A DNA stretch of 64,000 nucleotides. Origin: Dendrocalamus latiflorus. Taxonomy: Eukaryota > Streptophyta > Magnoliopsida > Poales > Poaceae. The notes beneath the pieces were generated by a model. It was not told where the DNA came from and ran no database searches. It was given only the letters and a program-made list of their open reading frames with translations. The DNA lies in assembly GCA_017311315.1 (NCBI GenBank), contig CM029626.1:28072672-28136671 (forward strand). The letters are read 5' to 3'. Position numbers and translations under genes: made by a program. Shown piece by piece: positions 34,451 to 45,850 of this stretch. Positions within the stretch are counted from its first letter, which is position 1. Each line of letters opens with the position of its first letter.

Positions 34451-35780
34451 GTACTCAGTGATCAGATGGTCTTAGTACTCGGTAGTTGGAAAGACTCAGT
34501 ACTCGGTAGTCGGAAGGACTCAGTACTCGATAGTCGTGGTTTTTGCGATTGTGGTTAGCGATCGGTTGTTGTAGGTGTTGCGATCGGTTGTCAGAGACTT
34601 GTGGTATTTGGTCGATACTCGATTGTTCTGTGGTCGGTAGCGATGCTTGTTATTCTCGAGTATTTTGAGTTGAGTGATGGTATTTCCCGAGTACTTGTTG
34701 TTTTCGAATACTCGATAAGCTAGCGATCGTATTGAGTGGTCTAAGGCTGAGTCTTGGATAGCAATAGAATCGGCGCTCGTAATGAGTTGTTTGAAGAAGA
34801 TTTCTGGATAGTGATGGGATGTGTGGTCGTGGACGACCTATGTGATGCTCATGGATGGTTAAAGATGTGGTTTGAGTGTGTGTACTGATGATGGTTAAGT
34901 TGTAAAGAACTTGTGCAGAAAAATGTTCTTTGGTCTTTGATATGCAGGTTGGCATGGAGGCGGTCATATCGGTGATGAGAAGGACCGGAATTAGGATGGA
35001 GAAATGCGTAGAGAAGCTATAGGAGGTGTAGTCTTTGAGGCTTCGACACGTGATGATGATGTGCGATGAAGATACAGGAGGTGCTGTCCTGGAGGCTTCG
35101 TCACGTGGTGAGATTGGAAACGTTATGGAAGGAATCCATAACGGGAAGGATTAGAGAAACTAGAAAACCCGTGTCTGGAAGGGTTTCGGGTCACTTGATT
35201 TTTAGAAGAGATAGGATTTCATATCTAGGTTGTTATGGACATAGTTTAGGGCTTTAGCATATAAAAGCAAGGGAGAGGCTAATGGCTTTTTGTACTAGGT
35301 TTTTAGGGGTGCTCTAAGGCCACTTTGTAGTCACAGAACATGATTCAGAAATAATATCTCAGATCTATTCCAAGAAATGTTAGTCAGCGTTCTCGGCGCA
35401 GCGTGCTAACACATTTTGACCTTGCGTAATACGAGCCCGGTGTTATCTTTGGCATGTTCTTGTTTGAGCAGCTGAAGCTTTCGAGCGGAGGTTGAAGCTT
35501 ATGACCACGTGCAAAGGTGTGTCTCATTGCTAGAACAACAGAGCAGTAGATCGAGCAGTCGAGCGGCAGAAGGTTTGGACTACGTACAAACTGGTTGCAG
35601 AGCAACTCTGAGCAGTTGTAATCTTCATCAAGCCTGTGCACAGTCAAGCGAAACGTCTTGTGGTCAAATTCTACCAATATAAGTTGGATTGTTTTTTTGT
35701 TAATTTGAGATTTATTTTTAGGTGTCAATAAGCCGCGATAATCATTCATGTCTCCTCTGATTGCTGTATGCGATGCTACA

Positions 35781-36370
35781 AATGCTGAAGAGTTTAATGA
35801 ATGCGGTGATTTTGGACAGAGATGTAGCTGTGGACATGTTGCATGCGTGTAAGGACCAAGGATAGAGCATCTAGCGCCCGGTTGTGAATCACACCAAATT
35901 GACGGCACTGCTGAGAGGCTACTTCAAGATCAACCGTGATGGGTGGGTGGCTGCTTCAGATGCGGTAGCTCGTGTTTGCCCGAGCCAGGTGCTTCAGGTG
36001 CGGTAGGTACTTCAAGATCAACCTTCACGTCGCAAGCGCTCTGACGGCGGAGGCGCTGGCATGACGGGAAGGTGCTAACCTTGATGTCGAGGGCTTTGAT
36101 AAGGCGATTTGAGTCGGACTACCTCAGCTTGGATAATTTGCTTAAGAGCCGGCATGAAAATCGAGTGCAGATCTACTCGATTCTGGCTGAAACAGGTGCT
36201 CAGCAGGGGTTGTTCTGCTTTCCAACTTTGTTTTGATCGTTGCACACCTGTTCTGCGTCTTTGGATAGGTAATGGTGCAAGTGGCTGAACTAAGCACCAG
36301 ACTTTCCTTGTAATTGTCCTGAACTAAGCGTCTTTGCATTGTTTCCGATCGATAAAGATTGGACTCCTCA
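35781..36370 (+). pseudogene. RNase H-like fragment, unit 1, second part
   Basis: Begins with a second copy of the AATGCTGAAGAG segment, then a region parallel to 26262-26520, then TTAEALA-like and, near 36100-36170, RFESDYLSLDNLLKSRHENR. In RVT_3 domains the ESD stretch holds the third catalytic Asp. The same 300 bp recurs at 49409-49770 ahead of the second kinase copy. Frames are broken. With 26225-26549 it forms one element-split relic. Confidence 0.5.
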
Positions 36371-36904
36371 TTTGCTTAAGAAAAATAAGGTTGGGTACTA
36401 TAGAGCGTTTCGTACTGATAATGTCTTGAGAAATTGTCGCTGGTAAGTTCAGTCCGATCAATTCCTCCTATACAAAAGAGGTGAATCAAATACAGAATAA
36501 TACAATAGAATAATAGATTGAACACAAGAGATGAGAGAGGAGCTTCTTCTTTGTTGTTTTCTCTTTTCATAAAGCATACATAATGACAATTAGGACCTTT
36601 TATTTATAGACTAAGTGGAAATTATCTACCAATGAGCTAGGTTTACAAACTCAGGCCTAGATTTTCCAATAGGTACTACTTGTTAGAGTCCATTGGATTG
36701 GTTTGATACCTACGGTTCAGTGAAATTTTAGCTTTTTATTATTACCTCCTTTCTTGGCCAAACCGTCACCTTCTCCATTTTCCTGGCAATGATAGCCAAG
36801 CACGAGGATCCGTAAGTCCAAGCACGCATTCACACTTCTCTTTCTTGACTCTTGACAAGCAGAAAACAGAACAGTGCTACTCTGTGACAGATAGTCCCTG
36901 CTGT
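36371..36904. other. Spacer upstream of kinase copy A
   Basis: No gene is seen. It is repeated, with changes, at 50298-50950 ahead of kinase copy B (shared GCGTTTCGTACTGATAATG, CTCCTATACAAAAGAGGTGA and the CACGAGGATCCGTAAGTCC end). It is likely to hold the promoter region of the ancestral unit, but no TATA box stands out. Confidence 0.5.
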
Positions 36905-37172
36905 TCCTACTGATGAGCTGAACACACTCCTCAGGCTGAGAATTATCAATATTTTTTCGTCATCTTACTACTTCCATGAGAACAACTCCAAAGCTGTAGA
37001 CATCGACATTTCCAGTGATCTGCGACGCTAACCATTCAGGTGCCAGGTACCCAGGTGTACCTCTCATCACAGTCATTACCTTGCTTTGGTCCCTACCTAT
37101 TAGCTTAGACAGCCCAAAATCAGTCACTTTGGCATTGAAGTTCTCATGGAAGCAAGCACGTCTTGGACTCTT
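36905..37172 (-). pseudogene. Receptor-kinase catalytic fragment, minus strand
   Basis: On the minus strand it encodes FNAKVTDFGLSKLIGRDQSK (subdomain VII, DFG), then RGTPGYLAPEWLASQ (subdomain VIII, APE), then VDVYSFGVVLMEVV (subdomain IX), then a stop. This is the SD-2 type of S-domain kinase, different from the SD-1 kinase of the neighbouring gene. It has no start, ATP loop or HRD motif. It lies in opposite orientation to the homologous fragment at 50960-51140 and is bracketed by a ~50-bp direct repeat (36842-36890 and 37158-37212). Confidence 0.85.
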
Positions 37173-39018
37173 TGACAAGCAGAAAACAGAAGAGCAGTGC
37201 TATTCTGTGACAGTCCCAGATTAAATTCCCACTGTCAGGTTAGTTCTCTCCGTATTCTCCTGCCAGTGCAACTGCCTAAGCTGTTCCTGCTGTAAGCATG
37301 CATCCACTTTCTCTGCACTGCATCGTCGTCTTGCTCCTGATTTCTTGGCTCTTCAATCCTGTGCCTTTCTGCGCACCTGCCAGCATGCTTGTCCCTGGCA
37401 TGACACTCACTCCTGGCAGGACTCTCATCTCAGACCAAGGCGCCTTCGCCTTAGGTTTCTTTTCCCCTTCAAACACAACAGAAATGATGTATGTTGGCAT
37501 ATGGTTCAACGACATCCCCCAGCACACTGTCGTGTGGGTCGCCAACCGCGATAATCCGATCACCAATGCTTCATCAGCGATGCTTGCTATGACTGACAAT
37601 TCCAGCCTTGTCATGTCTGAAACCAACGGACACATCATTTGGATGGCAAACACAGTGACCGGCAGCAACTCATCAGCCAAACTTCTCAACTCTGGTAACC
37701 TTGTGCTTCTATCATTAGATGGTGCCATGTTATGGCAGAGATTTGAAAACCCAAGCGATGCCATTCTTGCTGGCATGCCGATGCGGCTGAGCCACAAGAC
37801 GAAACCACCATGGCGCATCACCTCTTGGAAGGGCCCTGAAGACCCATCTGAAGGCGGGTTCTCCGCTGGGAATGACCCTAACACTCCTCTGCAGTTCTTC
37901 ACCTGGCATGTGTCAGTCCCATACTGGCGTGCTGCGGTGTGGGGCGGCTATGTAGGCTCTAACATGGAATTGCAACGTGTCAGTCCGTTCATGTACTTGA
38001 CGGTTTCCAAGGGCGCCGATGGTGAGACCTACGCAACATTTGGTCTATCTGACGGCTCCTCAAGGGTATGGTACAAACTTGACTACTCCGGAAAGGCTAT
38101 GTTATTTAGATGGAATATCAGCTTGTCAGAATGGACTCCCCTTATAACCATACCTGCTTACCAGTGCAATCACTACGGATACTGCAGTGCATATGGCTAT
38201 TGTGACAACACGGAGGCCATTCCGACATGCAAGTGCCTTGATGGATTTGACCCTAAAGACAATACAGAGTGGGCTAGAGGCAATTTTTCGCCAGGTTGCC
38301 GGCGGAATGAGGCACTGCGGTGTGGTGGAGGGGACCGTTTCATGACGTTTCCGGCAATGAAGGTGCCAGACAAATTCTTCCGTGTGTGGAACAAAAGTTT
38401 TGACGAGTGCAGTAGAGTGCAGCAGCAATTGCTCTTGTGTAGCATACGCTTATGCTAATCTGAGTACCAGCAACATCGATGGGGACGCAACAAGGTGCTT
38501 GATGTGGACTGGCGAGCTGATTGACGTGGAGAAGGCTGGCTTGATCGGCAGCTTCATCGGCAACGAGAACTTGTATCTCCGCCTTGCTGGCTTCTCAAGT
38601 AAGTTTCACTTTTTATTTCTAGTTTTATGCTCATCAACGTTTGGATCCAAGCATTTTTATGTATTAGTTACAAAAGAGCTTAACAGATTGGGTTGCCCAT
38701 GACTTGTGGATAACTCGGCATAAATCGGTGCCACAAAAGGAAAATTGCTATTGTTTCGTATGTACATTACTTGATTTTGTGAGTTTTCTCATTGTGTTGT
38801 CATTAGTGCGGTGTTTTCACAAGTACCATTTATGCATGATATTTCATATCAACTGTCAACACGTGCCAAAATGATGTACTAGTAATGCACTTCAGTCAGG
38901 TCTTAAAAATTATTGATGCAATGAAAATGGTATATTGCTTATGGTACTCAAACAACACAACACACTTCAGGTAATGATTCACATTAGATCCAGAAGACGA
39001 ACCTTGTAACATTGTTCT

Positions 39019-39712
39019 TGTTAGAATGGCTAGGGGTGGAAAACGATAGCGGATAATTCGTTTTATCCGATGTTCGTATCCGAGAAAACACGAATGTGTT
39101 ATGCAAAATCCGTTCTCGAAAATATTCGTATTCATATTCGAGAATATTTGTATCCGTATTTGAGAATATTTGTCTCCATATTCATATTCGAGACTATTCA
39201 ATTTGTATTCAATCCGTTTCTAGAACCCATGAAAAATCTGTACGAATTTTGTGATTGAAAATTTGAATTTAGGCGGTTCATAACCGGTAACCAGTTAAAA
39301 ACTGGTGAAAAATTGGCAAAACCGCTAGGAATCCGTTTTATCCAATATTCGTATACGAGAATATTCGCATTCGTATTTGAGAATATTTGAATTCGTATTC
39401 GTATTTATTTTAAAAATATGAATTCATATTCGTATTTGAGACTATTCGATCGTATCCGATCCGTTTCCACCCCTAAGAATGGCGCAAACGGTGCCATGCG
39501 TCTGCCTTCTTCCATGTATGGCCAGTATATCTGCCATACTTCATGTATAGAAAGCTCAACTAACTTTGCTGATTTAGTGCTGATTTGATTAGCCTTTATT
39601 AGATAGATTCTGTCCAGTTTTACCTCAACCGTGTATACTGTAATCCATATAAACCGTAGCAATACAAGGGAAATTCATTATGTGCCATCCTTTCTTCCTT
39701 TTCACGCTTTCA
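39019..39712 (+). repeat. Copia solo LTR in intron 1 of kinase copy A
   Basis: It starts TGTTAGAATGGC and ends TTCACGCTTTCA, with GTTCT duplications at 39014-39018 and 39713-39717. Without the hAT-type element inside it (39031-39483) it is 241 bp, the same length as the LTR at 52926-53166 in copy B, which sits at the same intron position. It ends 11 bp before exon 2 and adds its own GTTCT before the acceptor. Confidence 0.85.
39031..39475. mobile_element. hAT-type MITE, copy 1
   Basis: The ends TAGGGGTGGAAAAC and GTTTCCACCCCTA are inverted repeats, with the 8-bp duplication AGAATGGC at 39023-39030 and 39476-39483. The empty site is visible in copy B (52929-52943). The interior is made of AATATTCGTATTCG-like words in both orientations. 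It has no coding capacity. Confidence 0.9.
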
Positions 39713-40130
39713 GTTCTTTTCAGGTAAAGGGCGAAAGAATATCATAATAAAAGTTACCTCACCAATTTCAGCGAGTGTGCTGCTGATACTTGCATCTGCA
39801 TGCTTTGTATGGGTCTGCAAGTTTAAAGGTAGTGTAAAGATTTCAAGTATTTTCAAGCAATTCCGAACACTTATGTCATCACTTGCTTACTCATATATCA
39901 TATTATCATTGTCACCTTGTTAAGAAAACAACAATGGTGTAGGCAAACATGACAAGGATAGTCACAAGAGATTGATGATCGAGGATGCGAGCATTAGTGA
40001 TGAACTTATAGATTATGGACTTCCGTTTATTAATTTTGAAAAAATAGTCACTGCAACAAAGAATTTCTCTATGTCCAACCTGCTTGGGCAAGGTGGCTTC
40101 GGCAAAGTTTACAAGGTAAGAAAAAAGACC

Positions 40131-42588
40131 TTGTTGTGGTTACAGACCAAATAGAGAGATGGTAGTATGGTAGTGGAGATATTAGGTGAGCAATACTTGG
40201 GGGCTTCCCCATGGCCTTGATGGTTTATATATATTCACATGGGGAGTACTTTACAATTATGTCCTTGCACCCAAGTGTCCCTCTCAAGGGCATTTATGTC
40301 ATTATACATGTCCTATTTTGGGCTTTACAACTTTCTAACAGGCTAGCTGGGCATAGGTGGGGGCCACCTCTACAACAGGAGTCTCTCATGGTGAAGGGCT
40401 TCACGGGCCGAAGCCATGTTGCCGAGCAATTTGTCCCCCTCCGTCCCTGCAGCCTGTGACCTTCTATGATCTTGGGTAGAAATGCATTTGCCGGCGCAGC
40501 CCAACTTCGCATCGAGGATACAGAGTCAAACTGGTTGTCGAAGCCGTCTTCGGCCACAGAGTCCTTCAGCTGTGGAGTCGAAGTTGCCGGTGGAGCCGCC
40601 TCACCGAGTCGAAGCCGAGGCGAGGTCGGGCTCATTCTGCGAACACGTTGTCGAAGCGCGGGGCAGGTCCGCCCCACGTGCGTGATGTCAGAGCCGAGTG
40701 TGAGCTTGTCCCGTGGAGACGAGTTCAAAGCAGACACATCACCGAAGTGACTTCCGAGGTTGTCCTGTAGACGCAAAGTCGACGTATAGCCCGACGGCTC
40801 GTAACCTGAAGACGATATCATAGCGGCGCTGAGGGGATCGCGCCGATTCTGAGGTGTCAGGCGGTCGCTCGGTTGTGGTCGTGCTTTCCTTCCCGAGAGG
40901 GAGGGCAGGACACGATTGGCTGAGCTGTGGACTGTCAGGCGGTGTGCGCACGCACGCCATCTGTGGCCTACCGACAATGCATTAGTGGCCCTGAGAATTG
41001 CACCGACCACTGGTGCGCGATGGAAGGAGAACCACATCATGTGGCCACGCGACTATGGTCTTGCGTTCATTCCCGAGGGAGCGGACGTGTGGCAAGGCAT
41101 GATTGGCTTATCGTGAGGCGTCGTGCGCGCACTCCACCGCGATGCTTCACCTCCCACCAGTCGAACTTCTGCCGGTTGGCGCCACCGCCGGTTGCGCTTC
41201 CCGGCGGGGAGGTTGATGGGTATATATATATACGGCGCTATCACCGCAGCGTCATCCTTCCGCACTCTTGGCTGCCTGCTTCGTTGCTTTATGATCTTAT
41301 TCTCAAAAATAGGCCTGCCTTGGTTCATCTGCATTCTCTAAAAGCATTCTTTTATAGCAGGGTTAGTGCCAATCGACGCGGTCATAGAATGTTGATGAAC
41401 TGAAGAAGATCTATTTTTGGGTTCGGTCAAAACTTATTTCCAATCCGCGGTCGCGTTTTCCGATCGTGGGGAAAGTGGACGGTTGGATTTCCGCCGGTTG
41501 GTGCTTCCTAGTCGCGGGGGGCGAGGGGCTTTATGCACCCCTTTGGCATCGCGTCGGCGTTCTCTTCACTCGCCCCCCGTCGGAGCCGGTCCATCAAGAC
41601 GAAGCCAGGTCTGCATCAAACCTCGCTACATGGACATGCAGGTGAAGCGCGATGCGGAGCTGCCCCTCGTATACGAGGCCGAGTCGGAGTGCCGACTCAA
41701 CTCCGCAGATGTGGAGTCGGAGTAGGCTCTGGAGTCGTCGCGCGGGCTCGAAGTCGAGGTGGGCTCCCGATTCGTCGTATAGCCTCGATGTCGAGGCGCA
41801 GCCAGGTGGCTCGTGGCTCAACGACGGTGCTTTATTACACCCAGTGTGCAACGGTAATTGCAGGACGTTGCGGTACGCGATCGGCGCATCTTGCGGTGTC
41901 GGAGGCTGCCCGGCTGCAGCTGCGCACTTTCTCCCGATGGGGTAGGGTGCGTGGCTGCACGTGACGAGTGCTCGGCCGCAGAGTCGAAGTTGCTGACGGA
42001 GCCACCCCGCTGAGTTGAAGTCGAAGTCGAAGTCCAAGGGACTAGCTAGTGGCCTACCGACATTGCATTAATGGCCCCGGGAATCATACCGATCGCTGGT
42101 GCGTGATGGAAGGTGGACCGTGTCAGGCGGCTGCACAACTACAGTTGTGCATTTGTTCCCAAGGGGGCGGACACGTGGCAGCATATGGTTGGTGTGTCGT
42201 GCGCTGTCAGGCTGCCGCACGACCACGACACGCACTTCTTCCCAATGGGGCAGGACATGTGGCTACGTGGGATTGGGGCATCGTGCGTCGTCAAGCGGTC
42301 ACGACCGCGGTCGTGTGTCTGTTCCTGAGAGGGCGGGGCACACGTGGGCGACTGTGCCACTTCGGCTTCCGCTGGTTACTTTTCCTAATCGAGGGGGAGG
42401 CGAGCGGTTCGACTTCCGCCGGTTGCGCTTACTGGCGGTGTGGGAGGTGAAGGGGCTTTATATACCCCTTTTGGCAGTGCGCCGACGTTATCCTTCACTC
42501 GCCTCCTGTTCCCTTGCTCTCTTTGACCTACACGCTGTGCTCTTGCTCGCCACCGGCGTCGTACTTCTCACCAGTTGGCTTCCGGAAG
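40131..42588 (+). repeat. LTR/leader region of a gypsy-type element with reiterated promoter-like blocks
   Basis: The match to copy B intron 3 stops at ~40130. The region is GC-rich after 40450 and repeats related blocks: TGGCCTACCGACAATGCATT (40963 and 42049), and CCGCCGGTTG followed by a TATA-like box and TCACTCGCC at about 41160-41300, 41478-41580 and 42405-42510. It leads into a gag-like frame at 42589. Exact LTR edges were not found. Open frames on both strands here are GC artefacts. Confidence 0.45.
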
Positions 42589-45286
42589 ATGATGGCTCGC
42601 GGCGAAGAACGTGTTCACCGGGGCGGGGGTGGTGCCTTGTCTGGACGATCATCGTCGACCGAGGTGGAATACGTGCTAGAAGGGCGCGAGCCATCGCTGG
42701 TGAACAAGCGGTGGGTAGTGGAGGAGAAGGTGGAGGGTCTGTGCTCCCACATCCTAGGCCAGACCCTCATGACGGAGGAGACGATCCGAACTCTGCTATG
42801 TGAAGGGAAGCTAACGGACCGCCATGACGTGCGCTTGCCTGCCAGCAATGAGACGGAGCTGCACCCGGAGGAGTCGGAGGCGATCGTCTTCGTCGTGTAT
42901 TTTGAAGCTGGTCTTCGAATTTCAGCGGCCTTGATTGTCGGCGACGTCTTGCGGACCTTCGGAATGGAGCTGGCATAGGTGACCCCGAATGCAATAGCCC
43001 GCCTGGTTGTTTACAGTTGGGCGCTGCGGTCGGAGGCATGTTGGCCTAGTGCCTCGCTGTTCGTGTTCCTGCATGATGCGCGATGCTAGCCGAAAAAGCT
43101 GGAAGGAGAGGTGTTCTTCAACTTCAGCAGCGTCAACTTTGTTCTGCGGCCCCAATGCGCGAAGATCTTCCCTGCCAACTCAACCTGGATGAAGTGGGAG
43201 TCCAACTAGATGAGGCAATGGTTCTACCACCGTGTGGCGAGTGGCAGCGGCCTCGAGTGCACAGGCCGGCAAATATCGTTCAACACCTCACTATGTGTGA
43301 CGATCGACGACAAGGACAGGTGGAGAGCGTGAAGGCTTGTGGGGATCACCCTCCAATTCAACATGCATGACCTCGCTAAGGAGTTCGTCATGTATGGTGT
43401 AGCACCACTTGCCGAGCGGTGGCGCGTCTAGCCTGGAGGCCTCCGGCGCAACGGTGTCCAGTCGTCCGTGTCCTCGCTACCGAGGCCCTCCAATCCTCAT
43501 AAGTTTTGCACTGGAGGTCTTCCTAGTTTTTTTAACTTAGCTTTGCCTTGCTTGTAGGATTTCTCCTGGAAGACGCGGAGCGCACGGTGGTCGTGTTCTT
43601 CGGACTCTATGCGGCCAAGGAGCACAGCCTGTGCGGGGCCGCAATCGAGGAGGCAAAGCTGGGGCGGATAAACCGGGTGTGCGAAGTTTTGGGCATTCCC
43701 GTGCCGGAGCGCACCATCGAACTTCGGGCTGGGCTCGCCGGTGCGACGGCGACGACAAGGGGGAGGGGTCGCCCACCCCCCGGCAGAGGGCCCGGTCCAC
43801 CGCGACCATATCCAACCAGGCGGCCGTCGCTCCTGTCAACTCTACTGGAGCTGAGGGTGCGATGGCCGCCAACTCCGACTCGGCGAAGTATGCCTACTCG
43901 GACCCTAAGGTAGGTGCGGAGTAGGTGGCTCCAGGCGAGGAGTCCTTGGGCGGCACCAAGAACCAAGGGTGCAGCGCGGACACCCATGAGGGCGAAGTGT
44001 CCTCGCTCGCGCCAACTGCCGAGGCTGAGGAGTCATCGCCCCAGTCTCCTAAAGTGAAGCATCCTCTAACAGGATCGCCCTCGCGGCCAGAGAGGGGGTT
44101 CGCTGTGGCAACCGGAATCAGGGACTTGCTGGAGTTTGACTCCGACACAGAGGCCACTCGGACCGAGGAGCCGGCTGCCCCAAGTGGCGCTGGAGTTCCC
44201 ACGGTTCCTTCCGAGGCCGAGGGGACAGCCGACCAGAACTCGCCGGTTGACGCCGAAGGTAAGCTTGACTCCCCCCTGACGATCCTGTGAGGCTTTCCTA
44301 AAGTTCTCTGACGAGTCTTTTACTATTAGCAGAGGAATGGTCCCTCGGCCGTGGACAATCTTCAAGGGGCGGAGACGTCCCGGGGGTGGCATCGATAGTT
44401 GGCGCCCTCACAATTGTCACCGTAGAGGCCACACGACCGAGTTTGACAGACTTCGTCCCTCAGCTGGAGATGCTACGGGCATGGCAAGGGGCCACGGATA
44501 GTGCGGTCGCCCACTTGGATCGCCAGGCGCTGCTAACGTGTGGTCGGAGCTCTTGTAAGGCGCGCTAGAGGCCTCGGAGATGAGGGTGAGTACTCAACTT
44601 TGATGATGTCTGCCATCATTTAGGAATTTGCTAATGACTATGTTGTGCAGACCCTCGCCCTTGCTCGGGCCCTGCAAGCAGCCCACGCCCGTGAGCAGGG
44701 GACGCTAGAGGACCGGTTGCGGGCAGCCGAAGAGGCCATATGCGCAGCCGAAGAGGCCCACTCCATCAAGGACGATCGCATCCAGCTTCTAGAGATGGAG
44801 GGCACGAAGGCGATTGCAGATGCCCGGGCGCTCGCGGCGAAGGCACAACGTGACGGCTTGCTCCAACAAATCACCACGCTAGAGGAGGAGAAGGGCTGCC
44901 TCACTACGTCTCTCGGGGAGAAGGACTGAGCTCTGGGCGATGCCTCGGTGGTGGCGTGGGACGCCATGCTGGCTCTAGAGGGTGCCCTCGAAGACCCTCC
45001 GTCGATGTGCCGCCTCACACCTTCAGCCCCGAAGACCTGTCGCGGACGCTTCGTCGAATCGAGGAGGCTTCCGGCCTTGCTCTCAACGCCGCCAAACCTT
45101 CGGTAACCACTGCTCCTTTGTGACCTCACGCCTAGCCTTTGCGCTGCTTCAGCACGGAGGCTACTGGCACGTCGACGAGTTGGCCGACCCCCAGCTGGAG
45201 ATGCCAGCCAGAGCCGGGGTGATGTCAAGCACCGTTTGCGCCATTCGCCGCGCTGTACAGGCCTTCCACGACCAAATCTGGGACTA
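42589..45286 (+). pseudogene. Gag-like region of Transposase_28 ('putative gypsy type transposon') type
   Basis: From the ATG at 42589 a frame of 130 codons ends at a TAG (42976-42978). The family-like pattern continues past it in the same frame: GLRISAALIVGDVLRTFGMEL, stop, VTPNAIARLVVYSW, then SLFVFLHDARC. Such domains occur in large non-autonomous and gypsy-type elements of grasses. Further stops and shifts follow. Recognisable pieces include INRVCEVLGIPVPERTI (about 43665-43720) and a coiled coil at 44645-44929 (TLALARALQAAHAREQGTLE). The end near 45286 abuts a minus-strand gypsy LTR. The domain name is recalled from pattern only. Confidence 0.55.
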
Positions 45287-45850
45287 TGATGCAGATCCAC
45301 CTAGCAAGCTAGCTGAACCACATTACTTTGGCCCTGATCTTTCACGATACGCCTTGTTGGATGCCCTCCTTATTCTAATGTTCTTGCAAACCCAAGAACA
45401 GCATACACCTCCAAGATAAGCCTTCTCCCACGCACACTGCAGCACGTGAACGAAGGGTAGAGAAACCGAAGTTTCAGTGAGTAGAATCCAACACCATAAT
45501 TGGATTCAACACACCAAGAACAATTCCTCGATGGAAATCTCAAGAACACGCCAACAATGGCACCAAACCGTGGTGATTTTCTGGTTTCTATTTCTCAATT
45601 CATAGCCTAAGTTACAATGGGGCTAAGGCCCTGGCCTTATATTGGTGTACAATGCAAGGCCTTGACTAAAACTCACACACAACCTGGCTTAAGGCCGAAA
45701 CAAACTCCAATAGGAAATATCTAAACTACTACCACCAGATTCTCTCTCAATTTGAGACATGACTATGAGGATTCCATGGCTGGCACCTTATCCATTGTAT
45801 AGGGCTTCAAAATAGCTTTCCAACGAGTACAAGAACGTCCAAATCGGACT
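45287..45850 (-). repeat. Probable 3' LTR of a truncated minus-strand gypsy element
   Basis: It starts at a TGATGCAGATCC edge where the preceding gag-like region ends, and has a minus-strand TATA-like AATATAAGG near 45640. The start resembles the LTR at 63039 (TGATGGGAACGG), which belongs to a similar element. The right edge is not certain. Confidence 0.45.

Larger units (their letters stand above)
26550..35780 (+). mobile_element. Copia element 2, complete ends, no pol
   Basis: Two LTRs (26550-28937 and 32453-35780), a primer site and a polypurine tract define the element. Flanks are AATGT at 26545-26549 and AATGC at 35781-35785, a 5-bp duplication with one difference. The internal part (28938-32452) has a broken gag and then about 1.5 kb with no protease, integrase or reverse transcriptase that I can read, so the element is non-autonomous. 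The 3' LTR is enlarged by a 1.2-kb solo LTR. Confidence 0.85.
32453..35780 (+). repeat. 3' LTR of copia element 2, split by a solo LTR
   Basis: It runs from TGTGAGACGATA to GCGATGCTACA. Removing the 1205-bp solo LTR and one GTACT leaves 2118 bp against 2388 bp in the 5' LTR. Divergence between the two is visible throughout, including small block deletions, so this element is older than copia element 1. Confidence 0.8.
37298..40115 (+). pseudogene. SD-1 G-type lectin receptor-like kinase, copy A (frameshifted and truncated)
   Basis: Exon 1 (37298-38598) encodes a signal peptide, the B-lectin domain (GFFSPSNTTE, VVWVANRDNP), the S-locus region, an EGF-like part (YGYCSAYGYCDNTEAIPTC) and a PAN-type part. 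A 2-bp deletion near 38411, inside the PAN Cys cluster, shifts the frame and gives a stop at 38456-38458. Exon 2 (39724-39828, transmembrane) and exon 3 (39943-40115, GQGGFGKVYK loop) are recognisable. The intron after exon 3 runs only to ~40130, where foreign repeat sequence starts; the remaining kinase exons are absent. Between exons 1 and 2 are a solo LTR and a hAT-type element. At best it could give a secreted lectin-domain protein without a kinase. Confidence 0.9.

Noticed and set aside
37276..37902. 208-codon minus-strand open frame
   Set aside because: It lies antisense to kinase exon 1 and recurs antisense in copy B (51140-51817). It exists because of the codon use of the kinase gene.
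44638..45300. 220-codon minus-strand open frame
   Set aside because: Ser/Arg/Ala-rich shadow of the coiled-coil gag-like region on the plus strand.
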